Assembly (NCBI RefSeq): GCF_023284025.1
Contig: NZ_JAKIKR010000015.1
Span: forward strand, 26,505 to 90,504
Origin: Shewanella abyssi
GTDB taxonomy: Bacteria > Pseudomonadota > Gammaproteobacteria > Enterobacterales > Shewanellaceae
Length of the DNA stretch: 64,000 nucleotides
Direction of reading: 5' to 3'
Positions 8,848 to 17,046 of the stretch are shown here, one piece after another. Every line of letters starts with the position of its first letter. Within the stretch, counting starts at the first letter, position 1. Made by a program: the position numbers and the translations under genes. The notes beneath the pieces are model-generated. The model saw only the letters and a program-made list of their open reading frames with translations. It made no database searches and had not been told where the DNA came from.

Positions 8848-9197
8848 TGAAAACCTCTTTTGCCATTGCAGCTATCGCAGTGTTATTGTCTTGCAGTGTT
8901 TGGGCCGCTCCCAACGTTATTAAGCCCCATCACGTAGAAGCGTTAGGTAGTGACATGAATTGTCGCACCTGCCACACAACCAAAGGTAAGTTTCAACGCC
9001 CTGATGCTCAAACTTGTATTGACTGCCATGGAGGGATGGCTGACATTCCGACGCAGCCTAATCGTTGGGATAAAAATCCACATAATTCACACCATTATGA
9101 AGACTTACTTGAGTGTACAGTGTGTCATTCTGAGCACAAAGCCTCTAAACCTCTTTGTGTAGATTGTCATGTAGTGGAGTTTCCTAACCTAAAATAA
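8847..9197 (+). CDS. Periplasmic tetraheme cytochrome c subunit
   Basis: 116 residues with a Sec signal peptide ending at V-W-A-A and four heme sites: C-R-T-C-H, C-I-D-C-H, C-T-V-C-H and C-V-D-C-H, plus extra His residues (K-P-H-H, P-H-N-S-H-H) fit for axial ligands. It corresponds to the N-terminal heme domain of Shewanella flavocytochrome c fumarate reductase, here a separate chain. The start overlaps the flavoprotein stop as TAATGA, so the two should be made in equal amounts. It should deliver electrons from the CymA-type quinol dehydrogenase pool to the flavoprotein; CymA is not in this window. Confidence 0.92.
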   Translation: MKTSFAIAAIAVLLSCSVWAAPNVIKPHHVEALGSDMNCRTCHTTKGKFQRPDAQTCIDCHGGMADIPTQPNRWDKNPHNSHHYEDLLECTVCHSEHKASKPLCVDCHVVEFPNLK

Positions 9198-9552
9198 GTG
9201 TGTTAATTGGGTTGTTGAACTCTCTCGATTGTTTTCTGCTGTTCATAGGCTGTGATTTTTCGCACTGTCTTTAATGTAGAAGTAATCAAGAAAACAACCC
9301 ATTAGCTTCGTTGCAATGCTTCTATTACTACGCTATGAATTTTCGCTTATCCTGCTGCGAAACATTCAAGCCAGATACTACAAGCATTGTATTCGAAGAA
9401 TAGTTCTCATCGATTTAGAGCTTTGCATATTTAAATAGCGGTAGATTTTGATTTTCTCACTGCAATGGTTAGTTCGACGTGGCAGAGAGGACTCTAGTTT
9501 ATAGGAGGAAGATAGGCTGAGCCCGAAAAATTACAGGCCCTAATTGAACGGA
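9198..9552 (+). other. Intergenic region without a gene
   Basis: The region holds only a long-range inverted repeat, TGGGTTGTT (9208-9216) with AACAACCCA (9293-9301), separated by 76 bases. No T-run, so I do not call a terminator. No coding frame is convincing. Confidence 0.4.
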
Positions 9553-10389
9553 TTAAGGCTCTTGGATATGGATCTCTTTCACTGGGCAGGGGAACTCTAT
9601 TTCTGCCAGTTTTAGGGCCTTCATTATGCGGGAGTTTGTCTGGTATTTATCTTGGAAGTAACTTTCGGTTGCGACCCAATAACGGATGCCAATTTCAATA
9701 CCGATGCTATTAAAGTCATTTATGCCGACTTGGGCATGCTCTGCATTACTGACATGGGGACTGTCCGCCAACACTTTCGATAGTATTGCGACCACGGCGT
9801 CGGGATCGGATTTATAACTAATATTAAGTTCAGTTTCGACCAGTTTATTGGCAAATGAATTATGCAATACTTCGCCAACAATATGCTTATTAGGCACATT
9901 TATCTGTTCGCCATCTTCATTGGTTAATACGGTCATGCCTAAGTGGATGTCTTTGACTAAGCCGCTTACCCCTTGCACTTCTATGGTGTTACCGACAATG
10001 AAGGGGCGTGTCACTATAATGGTGATACCCGCTGCATAGTTGGCTAACATGCCTTGCATCGCTAGACCTGCACCCAAGGATGCGGCACCTATTGCTGCGA
10101 CCATTGGGGTGACGCTAATACCTAGTTTTCCTAGTGCGATTACACCGACTAATATGATCACTAGAATACGCACAAAATTACTGGTGAAATTACTGAGGGT
10201 AATATCCAACTCATGCTTTTCGAAAAGGCGGGTGACAAGGTTAGACGCTTTAGCGGCAACCCATAAACCGATGAGAAAAATCAGTGTGGCGCCTAAAATA
10301 CTAAAACTATACTGCACGATAAACTCAGTGATCATGTTATAGGCATTTTGTAGTTGAGCAATCTCTTGATCTAAACCTTGTTCGTTCAT
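9553..10389 (-). CDS. mscS: Small-conductance mechanosensitive channel, MscS family
   Basis: 278 residues, close to E. coli MscS (286). Two N-terminal helices lead to the pore helix with its Gly/Ala pattern (A-A-I-G-A-A-S-L-G-A-G-L-A-M-Q-G, about residues 96-111), then the beta domain (P-F-I-V-G-N-T-I-E-V-Q-G-V-S-G, I-N-V-P-N-K) and the alpha/beta vestibule domain. It opens under membrane tension to release solutes during hypo-osmotic shock. It is a single gene on the minus strand; its promoter lies in the 211 bases before the next, divergent gene. Confidence 0.93.
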   Translation of the reverse strand: MNEQGLDQEIAQLQNAYNMITEFIVQYSFSILGATLIFLIGLWVAAKASNLVTRLFEKHELDITLSNFTSNFVRILVIILVGVIALGKLGISVTPMVAAIGAASLGAGLAMQGMLANYAAGITIIVTRPFIVGNTIEVQGVSGLVKDIHLGMTVLTNEDGEQINVPNKHIVGEVLHNSFANKLVETELNISYKSDPDAVVAILSKVLADSPHVSNAEHAQVGINDFNSIGIEIGIRYWVATESYFQDKYQTNSRIMKALKLAEIEFPCPVKEIHIQEP

Positions 10390-10600
10390 TCTTTGGTCCT
10401 TTAAGACAACATTTTCACTTTGCAGCTTACTGAAGTTACACCGCTTTGTAACTTGCTATTTACGTAGCCGATATTACGTTTTCAACTTTTACACGGCTAT
10501 TTAACTAACCGTGAAGACGATCATAATTTAAAGCTAACTTCATGTGATATTAATAATAATGGGTTATTCTCAAAGCTAATGCTAATTAACGAGATCAACA

Positions 10601-11059
10601 ATGAAAGCGATTATTCTGATTCTATGCAGTTTGCTTATCACCCCAGCGTGGGCCAATACGTATGTTGTTGGCGACCAGATGGAAACGTTGAAACTTCAAG
10701 ATCAATATGAAGCCGATTATGCGATTGATAGTAGCATCCAGCAGGTGCTATTTAGTCGCAGCATGGATGGTGGCACTATCATTCAAACTGCGTTAGACGA
10801 GCAACCTGAGTTGTATAACGAGGGTGATTTGGCTTATGTTGCTGATGTCAGTGGTATGCCTTCACTAATTGCGCGTTTTGTGGCGATCCCACAGTTTAAG
10901 AAATTTAGCTATCGTGTGGCACTCGATCGAGATGGTGAGATCACCAAAGCGCTCCCCACTCAAGAAGATCAAGCCACGCTAATTCAAATTAGCGACAACA
11001 AAATTACCCGAATCAGCTATTTTTACTCAGCAGAGTCATTGTTAGAGGCGTTGAAATAA
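10601..11059 (+). CDS. Small exported protein of unknown function
   Basis: 152 residues with a clean signal peptide (M-K-A-I-I-L-I-L-C to A-W-A-N, cleaved about residue 18). The mature part alternates short strands and helices, for example Q-Q-V-L-F-S-R-S-M-D-G-G and F-S-Y-R-V-A-L-D-R-D-G-E, which suggests a small alpha/beta fold resembling thioredoxin-like YtfJ proteins, but there is no CxxC. I do not assign a function. A strong terminator follows. Confidence 0.75.
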   Translation: MKAIILILCSLLITPAWANTYVVGDQMETLKLQDQYEADYAIDSSIQQVLFSRSMDGGTIIQTALDEQPELYNEGDLAYVADVSGMPSLIARFVAIPQFKKFSYRVALDRDGEITKALPTQEDQATLIQISDNKITRISYFYSAESLLEALK

Positions 11060-11067
11060 GCGCATTA

Positions 11068-11092
11068 AAAAGGCGCGATAAGCGCCTTTTTT
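11068..11092 (+). terminator. Bidirectional Rho-independent terminator
   Basis: AAAAGGCGC (11068-11076) pairs with GCGCCTTTT (11082-11090) around a 5-base loop, with flanking A and T runs, so it can serve both the rightward gene ending at 11059 and the leftward gene ending at 11106. Confidence 0.85.
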
Positions 11093-11105
11093 AGTGGGTT
11101 AATGA

Positions 11106-11321
11106 TTAAGCAGAATGCCCCTTCAAAATATCGTAAAGCTCCTCTTTCAAATGCAACTTCTGTAGTTTTAGCTCGTGCACTTCTGGGGTGTAATCGCTAG
11201 CGCTGTGTTGTTCCAGGCTTTTAATCTCCTCATCGAGTAGATTGTGCTTGTTAAACTTTTTCTGAAAATGAGCATCTGAAGTCTTAAGTGTACTGATCAA
11301 ATCTCTATATTCTGGAAACAT
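11106..11321 (-). CDS. YdcH-family (DUF465) small helical protein
   Basis: 71 residues, all helical, with the family pattern: M-F-P-E-Y-R-D-L-I-S-x-L-K at the N-terminus, a central H-x-x-L-D-E-E-I-K-x-L-E and a C-terminal L-K-L-Q-K-L-H-L-K-E-E-L-Y-D-I-L. These small coiled-coil proteins are widespread in proteobacteria without settled function. The 375 bases between this gene and udp hold no other gene I can support; a frame at 11416-11661 looks like chance. Confidence 0.85.
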   Translation of the reverse strand: MFPEYRDLISTLKTSDAHFQKKFNKHNLLDEEIKSLEQHSASDYTPEVHELKLQKLHLKEELYDILKGHSA

Positions 11322-11696
11322 GCAGGCTGTCCTTTTACTGATATTTTCGTCGGTTCAATTTTAAATTAGCGCGTTTACTTCAACTAAAGTGTGAGGTGGA
11401 TCGTGTTCTGCGGCTTTGCTTTTAGGGTTTGAACTGAAAATTTATAATCTACTGTTTTTAATGTGTTTATTAACGGATGTTCACTGTAGGAATTTGTTCA
11501 TTGATATCAACTGGCACTCTGCAGTGCAGCTGCTATATTTTTACCACTCTATAGTTATTGTTTTGGTAACTAGATTACGACAATTCATTTACTCTTGGCA
11601 GGAAAAATGTGATCCAGTTAACCTTATCGCGGTCGATACTAGGTTAAAGTCGATTTATTAAGAATTTTATAATCAAAATTGAAAGGGGTTTTCACA

Positions 11697-12455
11697 ATGT
11701 CTGATGTATTTCATTTAGGCTTAACCAAAGAGATGTTGGACGGTGCTAGCTTGGCGATTGTGCCCGGTGATCCAGAGCGCGTTAAACGCATTGCAGAGTT
11801 AATGGACAATGCAACATTTCTAGCCAGCCACCGCGAGTACACTAGTTATCTAGCATATATAGATGGCAAGCCTGTTGTTATTTGTTCTACAGGGATTGGT
11901 GGTCCGTCAACCTCTATTGCAGTTGAAGAGCTAGCACAACTAGGTGTGCGTACCTTCTTACGCGTTGGAACTACAGGTGCAATTCAGCCACAGGTCAATG
12001 TTGGTGATGTTATTGTCACGCAAGCGTCTGTCCGTTTGGATGGTGCAAGCTTGCATTTTGCCCCAATGGAATACCCTGCTGTGGCAGACTTTGAATGTAC
12101 AACGGCTATGGTTGCGGCTTGCCGCGATGCAGGTCTAGAGCCTCATATCGGTATCACAGCTTCATCAGATACCTTCTACCCAGGACAAGAGCGTTACGAT
12201 ACGGTTTCAGGCCGCATTACTCGTCAGTTCAAAGGGTCGATGCAAGAGTGGCAAGATCTTGGTGTGCTCAACTATGAAATGGAGTCTTCGACTCTGTTCA
12301 CTATGTGTGCTTCACAAGGTTGGCGCGCAGCCTGTGTTGCGGGTGTCATTGTAAACCGCACACAACAAGAGATCCCAGATGAGGCTACGATGAAGAAAAC
12401 AGAAGTAAGTGCTGTTTCTATCGTCGTGGCAGCAGCGAAAAAGCTGTTGGCTTAG
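11697..12455 (+). CDS. udp: Uridine phosphorylase
   Basis: 252 residues from ATG 11697, with AAGGGG upstream. It has the Udp hallmarks: V-P-G-D-P-E-R phosphate loop (about 25-31), [20 protein letters not shown] (about 88-98), and the nucleobase and ribose region [10 protein letters not shown] (about 194-203). It splits uridine with phosphate into uracil and ribose-1-phosphate in the cytoplasm. The convergent neighbour is a Tsx-like nucleoside channel, so the pair brings in and breaks down nucleosides, although they are separately transcribed. Confidence 0.96.
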   Translation: MSDVFHLGLTKEMLDGASLAIVPGDPERVKRIAELMDNATFLASHREYTSYLAYIDGKPVVICSTGIGGPSTSIAVEELAQLGVRTFLRVGTTGAIQPQVNVGDVIVTQASVRLDGASLHFAPMEYPAVADFECTTAMVAACRDAGLEPHIGITASSDTFYPGQERYDTVSGRITRQFKGSMQEWQDLGVLNYEMESSTLFTMCASQGWRAACVAGVIVNRTQQEIPDEATMKKTEVSAVSIVVAAAKKLLA

Positions 12456-12494
12456 GCCGTAGCAGATTCGCTATAAGAGGGTCTATTAGCGAAT

Positions 12495-12522
12495 AAAAAA
12501 AGGCGCATTATGCGCCTTTTTT
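12495..12522 (+). terminator. Bidirectional terminator between udp and tsx
   Basis: Stem AAGGCGCA/TGCGCCTT with a 3-base loop, flanked by a run of A on the left and T on the right. It serves both convergent genes. Confidence 0.85.
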
Positions 12523-12551
12523 ATTGTTATAAACTGGAGTTAAAGCGCTAC

Positions 12552-13304
12552 TTAGAAGTGATATTTAGCAATCACAGAGTAGGTGTTTTGATCGATACCA
12601 TCGACGCCATATTTGTTTTTCCAGTAATCATATTCGATACCCACAAACAGCTTATTCTTCTTATGCTCACCGAAAACAATGGCACCCAAGTCATACTTTA
12701 GCTGTGGGTTGAAGTGGAAGTTGCTCTCATATGCATCTTCATCAGTGGCAAATACCCAATCAAAGAAACCATCAAATACGATGTTAGAGTCACCGACTGG
12801 GAAGTCCATTCTAAATGCTGGAGTTAGCTGCCAACCATCACTAATATTGTCGCTACCAGTGGCATGTCTGCGGTAGGTATTGAGCTGAAAATAACTGAAG
12901 CCAGGTACATTAATATCCATACCTACACCATATAAAAAGCTCTTTACTGGGCCTTCACCCTCTTCAAAAGCTAATGCTAACGACAGATCGGTAATCGGCC
13001 CCATAGCCACTTTTTCACCTAGGATCTTGCTCGCACTCAAGCGCGTCGATATCTCACCATAGGTGGTGCTATCTTTGCCGGCATTTGAGCCGTTAAAGTA
13101 GATCACATCTTGGAAAGCAAACCAGTCACCATATTTCCAGTCGCCGGCGGTCTCAAAGGTAAATGTTGTTTGTGACTCGGACGGTGCTAAATCATAATTA
13201 TCACCGTAAAGTGCGGTCACACTCGCATCCCACCAGTTAATCATGTTGTCAGCCATAGCTGTTGGACTCACTAATAGCGCTAGGCATAGCCAATTCTTAT
13301 TCAT
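12552..13304 (-). CDS. Tsx-like nucleoside-specific outer-membrane channel
   Basis: 250 residues: signal peptide to T-A-M-A, then a barrel with Tsx-family segments N-W-W-D-A-S-V-T-A-L-Y-G near the mature start, W-F-A-F-Q-D-V-I-Y-F and G-W-Q-L-T-P-A-F-R-M-D-F-P, ending in aromatic Y-H-F. It should let nucleosides cross the outer membrane for use by Udp, encoded convergently. Its promoter region, upstream at 13305-13404, precedes a short inverted-repeat element. Confidence 0.85.
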   Translation of the reverse strand: MNKNWLCLALLVSPTAMADNMINWWDASVTALYGDNYDLAPSESQTTFTFETAGDWKYGDWFAFQDVIYFNGSNAGKDSTTYGEISTRLSASKILGEKVAMGPITDLSLALAFEEGEGPVKSFLYGVGMDINVPGFSYFQLNTYRRHATGSDNISDGWQLTPAFRMDFPVGDSNIVFDGFFDWVFATDEDAYESNFHFNPQLKYDLGAIVFGEHKKNKLFVGIEYDYWKNKYGVDGIDQNTYSVIAKYHF

Positions 13305-13404
13305 CTCAAAACCTTTTTTAGTGCAGCTAACGCTGCTTATCTGTATGGGATTTTACACTCTATGGTGTATTCAATCATTGCTTTATTAATTAAGGGTAAA
13401 GTGA

Positions 13405-13671
13405 ATACCAATTCCATTAAAGATGTGATTAATTCAGAGCTCTCTCAGGGCTTTCTATTTCAGGCGCATTGTGGAAGAAATGGTTATTCCCTTTTAAGAC
13501 AATGCAACGCAGCAGTGAAAGTCCTGAGAAGCTCACGTTGTGCGGGTTTAAAATCACTTTATACTGCGCATGTGGTTCTCGATATAGAATCACTATTAGC
13601 TACAACCCACTTGCTTGCCTAAAGTGATTTTAATTCCTGCTGAATGAGCAACTACTTAATTGAATTGGTAT
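13405..13671 (+). mobile_element. MITE-like element, copy A (267 bp)
   Basis: It is bounded by ATACCAATT on the left and AATTGGTAT on the right. Its whole length aligns with the reverse complement of 43093-43358, with strong blocks such as GAATGGTTATTCCCTT-like and CTCGATATAGAAT. It has no transposase. No clear target duplication is visible. An 86-codon frame inside (13362-13622) is not a real gene. The next 346 bases to nfeD (13672-14017) hold no gene. Confidence 0.7.
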
Positions 13672-14017
13672 AAGTTGAAACGCGCGTTATTTAGTCGTTT
13701 CAATGGCGATGAATATAGGCTGAAAGTTAGTAATATTCAAAGAGTTTGTTGCGCTTTCTTGCGCTAGATTTTAAATATTTTATTATGAAACATCATGGTG
13801 CTTAGTGTTCTGTGGGGCGATGGCGTTTCACTACCACCCTAGCGACCATTAGTAACATGCTTTTATTCAAGTGTTTACTGTTACACTCAGCGCCAAGGGC
13901 ACACTTTGTAATCGCCGATGTTGAATCAAATTGTTAACAATATTGACATATTATGTCGCTATAAAAACAGACAACTGATATAGTCGGTAGCAGCACTCTT
14001 TCATTTCAGGGGGAAAT

Positions 14018-14494
14018 ATGGAGTTATCAAATCCAATCATGATCTGGGCCTGTATAGGTTTATTTTTAATGTTAGCGGAGATTATTTTACCTGGGGGTAT
14101 TGTTATTCTCCTTGGTGCTGCTTGTTTAGTTGTTGCTGGAGGGTTAGCGACGGGCTTGGTTGAGGGGATCGTACAAAGTCTCACACTTTGGTTCATCACT
14201 TCTATGGTGTTAATGCTGCTGTTTAGACAAGTCACGCAAAAGCTTATTGGTGGAGATGCACACGTTGGTAATACAGATGAAGAGCTCGAACTCTATAATC
14301 AAATTGCTTTAGTCAAACAAACCATTGGGCCAGCACAAAAAACCGGCCGTATTGAGTTTCAAGGAAGTGAATGGCCCGCATTGGGAGACGGCAGTGAAAT
14401 TGCTGAGGGTTCTCAAGTTAGGGTGATCTGTCGAGACAACATAGCGTTAGTCGTCGAACCGTTAGTAGAGAGAGTTGAAGATTTAGCTAAATAA
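14018..14494 (+). CDS. NfeD-family membrane protein
   Basis: 158 residues. Membrane helices fill about residues 8-75, with the P-G-G-I-V-I-L-L-G-A turn, then a C-terminal OB-fold domain (G-R-I-E-F-Q-G-S-E-W-P-A, E-G-S-Q-V-R-V). NfeD-like proteins are nearly always encoded next to SPFH/stomatin proteins and form membrane-microdomain complexes with them; two SPFH genes follow immediately. A GGGGGAAAT ribosome site precedes the ATG. Confidence 0.9.
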   Translation: MELSNPIMIWACIGLFLMLAEIILPGGIVILLGAACLVVAGGLATGLVEGIVQSLTLWFITSMVLMLLFRQVTQKLIGGDAHVGNTDEELELYNQIALVKQTIGPAQKTGRIEFQGSEWPALGDGSEIAEGSQVRVICRDNIALVVEPLVERVEDLAK

Positions 14495-14535
14495 TTCAAC
14501 TATTACACTGTCGATATTAGGGAAGGGATCTATAC

Positions 14536-15465
14536 ATGTTTATATTTACACTGTTTGTTCTATTTGTTTTTTTCATTCTTTATAAGTTGTTACTCATCGT
14601 CCCTATGCGCGAAGTCAATGTTATTGAGCGCTTAGGTAAATTCCGTAATGTACTACAGCCGGGCTTTCATTTTCTAATCCCATTTTTTGATCGGGTTGCT
14701 TATAAACATGAGATCCGTGAGCAGGTACTCGATGTTCCGCCGCAAAGCTGTATTTCAAAAGACAATACCCAACTGGAAGTGGATGGGCTGGTCTATCTCA
14801 AAGTGATGGACGGTAAGCTTGCTAGTTACGGTATTGAGGACTATCGCCGTGCTGCGGTCAATCTAGCACAAACCACAATGCGTTCTGAGATCGGTAAATT
14901 GAATTTGAGTCAGACGTTCTCGGAACGAGATAGTCTTAACGAATCTATTGTGCGCGAGATTGATAAAGCCTCTGATCCTTGGGGGATCAAAGTGCTTCGT
15001 TACGAAATTAAGAATATTACCCCATCTAGAAAAGTGATTCATACACTAGAGAAGCAGATGGAGGCAGAGCGTCGCAAGCGTGCCGAAATCACTTTAGCCA
15101 ATGCAGAAAAGGCCGCGATGATAAACCTATCTCAAGGTGAACGTCAGGAAGCCATTAACCTATCTGAAGGTGAAAAGCAGCGCCGCATTAACGAAGCGAA
15201 AGGTATGGGGCAAGAGATCACCATTATTGCTAAAGCTAAAACAGAGGGGATGGAGCTCGTCTCCGCTGCATTAGCCCTAGATGGCGGCAATGAAGCGATG
15301 AATATGCAGCTAAAAGAGCAGTTCATCAATCAAATAGGCAAGATTTTGCATGAAGCGGACGTCTCGATCGTGCCTGCAGAGCTGGCTAAGTTAGAAGGCT
15401 TTTTCGAAGGTATGGAGCAAGTGACTCATGCCGTGTCTGCCAATTCAGTGAAAGGAACACGCTAA
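14536..15465 (+). CDS. SPFH/band-7 (stomatin, QmcA-like) protein 1
   Basis: 309 residues: one N-terminal membrane helix (about 1-20), a band-7 domain (V-I-E-R-L-G-K-F-R-N-V-L-Q-P-G-F-H-F-L-I-P, D-V-P-P-Q-S-C-I-S-K-D-N), then a charged coiled coil (E-A-E-R-R-K-R-A-E, repeated N-L-S-x-G-E). Such proteins form large oligomeric cages at the inner membrane. It is the middle gene of a three-gene operon with NfeD and a second SPFH paralogue; its stop overlaps the next start. Confidence 0.92.
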   Translation: MFIFTLFVLFVFFILYKLLLIVPMREVNVIERLGKFRNVLQPGFHFLIPFFDRVAYKHEIREQVLDVPPQSCISKDNTQLEVDGLVYLKVMDGKLASYGIEDYRRAAVNLAQTTMRSEIGKLNLSQTFSERDSLNESIVREIDKASDPWGIKVLRYEIKNITPSRKVIHTLEKQMEAERRKRAEITLANAEKAAMINLSQGERQEAINLSEGEKQRRINEAKGMGQEITIIAKAKTEGMELVSAALALDGGNEAMNMQLKEQFINQIGKILHEADVSIVPAELAKLEGFFEGMEQVTHAVSANSVKGTR

Positions 15466-16406
15466 TGATTGCTGCAATTAATACTGATTTGATCGTACTG
15501 GCAATTTGGGGACTTATCTTTGCCATCTTCGTTGTTAAGTTGTTTCAATCAATTCGATTGGTACCGACTAAATCTGCCTACATTGTTGAACGTCTAGGTA
15601 AATATCATTCGACACTAGATGCTGGATTCCATGCGCTGATCCCATTTGTTGATAAAGTTTCCTACATTCATGATCTCAAAGAAGAAACTATTGATGTGCC
15701 GCCACAAGAGTGTTTTTCATGTGACGAGGTCAATGTTGAAGTCGATGGGGTTATCTATATCTCAGTGACCGATCCAGTAAAGGCGAGTTATGGCGTGGTC
15801 GATTATCGCTTTGCAGCAATTCAGTTGGCGCAAACAACGACTCGCTCAGTGATTGGAACCCTTGATCTTGACCGTACATTCGAAGAGCGTGATGTGATTA
15901 GTGCTAAGGTTGTTGAAGTACTAGATCAGGCTGGTGCTCTTTGGGGGATCCGTGTTCATCGTTATGAAATTAAAAATATCACCCCACCAGAAACGGTCAA
16001 GAATGCGATGGAGATGCAGGTTAATGCCGAGCGTGAAAAGCGCGCACTACTCGCCAAAAGTGAAGGTGATAAGCAAAGTAAGATTAACCGCTCTGAAGGT
16101 GTAAAGACCGAGACCATTAACCATTCAGAAGGTGAGATGCAGCGCCGCATCAATGAAGCCGAAGGTAAGGGCGAAGAGATCTTAACTATCGCTCGTGCAA
16201 CGGCTGAATCAATCGAGCGTATGGCATCTGTTATTGCAGCTCCTGGCGGTAAGAATGTTGTGCGTATGCAGTTAGGAGCACAATATCTCAAGCAGATGGA
16301 TGGACTTAGCTCTAGCAAGAGCAAGGTTGTTTTGCCGGGTAATATGATGGATTTTGACCACTGGATGAATAGTATCGGCCTAGAAGAATCGCAGCCGAAA
16401 AACTAA
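15465..16406 (+). CDS. SPFH/band-7 (stomatin, QmcA-like) protein 2
   Basis: 313 residues and clearly paralogous to the preceding protein: membrane helix (about 8-28), band-7 domain (Y-I-V-E-R-L-G-K-Y-H-S-T-L-D-A-G-F-H-A-L-I-P, D-V-P-P-Q-E-C-F-S-C-D), then a coiled coil with repeated N-x-S-E-G motifs. The two probably make hetero-oligomers. ATG overlaps the TAA of gene 1. A terminator follows at 16456. Confidence 0.92.
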   Translation: MIAAINTDLIVLAIWGLIFAIFVVKLFQSIRLVPTKSAYIVERLGKYHSTLDAGFHALIPFVDKVSYIHDLKEETIDVPPQECFSCDEVNVEVDGVIYISVTDPVKASYGVVDYRFAAIQLAQTTTRSVIGTLDLDRTFEERDVISAKVVEVLDQAGALWGIRVHRYEIKNITPPETVKNAMEMQVNAEREKRALLAKSEGDKQSKINRSEGVKTETINHSEGEMQRRINEAEGKGEEILTIARATAESIERMASVIAAPGGKNVVRMQLGAQYLKQMDGLSSSKSKVVLPGNMMDFDHWMNSIGLEESQPKN

Positions 16407-16455
16407 TACTTTTCGCTTAATCAACAGTTGATTAAGGTTTGAGCAATCCGACAAT

Positions 16456-16489
16456 AATGCTAGTTTCTAATGGAGCTAGCATTTTTTTT
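16456..16489 (+). terminator. Rho-independent terminator after the NfeD-SPFH operon
   Basis: AATGCTAG (16456-16463) pairs with CTAGCATT (16476-16483), 12-base loop, followed by a run of T. Confidence 0.85.
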
Positions 16490-16632
16490 AGCCAATATTG
16501 CGCTTAATGGGAACTCTCACCTACAGGGCAAACAAGTGCACGTAAGGCCGTAAGTGAAATCAGTTCAATATCAGTCTTTGTTGCTCTGAAGATAATGGCG
16601 ATGAACAATTTTAACGGGATGAGGCAGATTGT

Positions 16633-17046
16633 ATGGCTTTTGATGATAAATTTAGACTGAGTTGCCACGCGGTGATATTGCGAGAAGGTGCTAATGAGGC
16701 CGAGGTTTTATTACTTAAAGCCACATATGGATCGCTGTCATGGGGCTTACCTGGTGGGGCGCTAGAGCCCGCAGAGACAATTCATCAGGCACTTATTCGA
16801 GAATGTCGTGAGGAGCTAGGACTCACCATCAAGATTAACTATTTGACCGGGGTTTATTATCACAGTGCCTATGACTCGCAAGCATTTCTGTTTAAATGTG
16901 AAATGGATGAATTTGATAAAATTAAATTAAGTGATGAACACTCACAATATCTATTCATGCCCATCTCCTTGCTTTCTGCAGTACAGAGAACCAGAGTGGT
17001 TGATTGCATCGAATTTAACGGAGCGGTGATTAGCCGTAAGTTTTAA
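16633..17046 (+). CDS. Nudix hydrolase
   Basis: 137 residues with an intact Nudix box: G-A-L-E-P-A-E, seven residues, then R-E-C-R-E-E-L-G (about residues 40-58). It hydrolyses a nucleoside diphosphate linked to another group; the substrate cannot be deduced. Its last 17 bases overlap the 3' end of the opposite-strand GGDEF-EAL gene, so the two transcripts are complementary at their ends. Confidence 0.9.
   Translation: MAFDDKFRLSCHAVILREGANEAEVLLLKATYGSLSWGLPGGALEPAETIHQALIRECREELGLTIKINYLTGVYYHSAYDSQAFLFKCEMDEFDKIKLSDEHSQYLFMPISLLSAVQRTRVVDCIEFNGAVISRKF

Noticed and set aside
9208..9301. Long-range inverted repeat TGGGTTGTT ... AACAACCCA as an insertion element
   Set aside because: Arms of 9 bp only, no duplicated flanks, and no second copy seen in the window.
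11416..11661. An 81-codon hydrophobic frame before udp
   Set aside because: AT-rich leader, no ribosome site, and composition unlike the neighbours; nothing supports translation.
13362..13622. An 86-codon frame upstream of tsx
   Set aside because: It lies mostly inside MITE copy A, so it is repeat sequence and not a gene.
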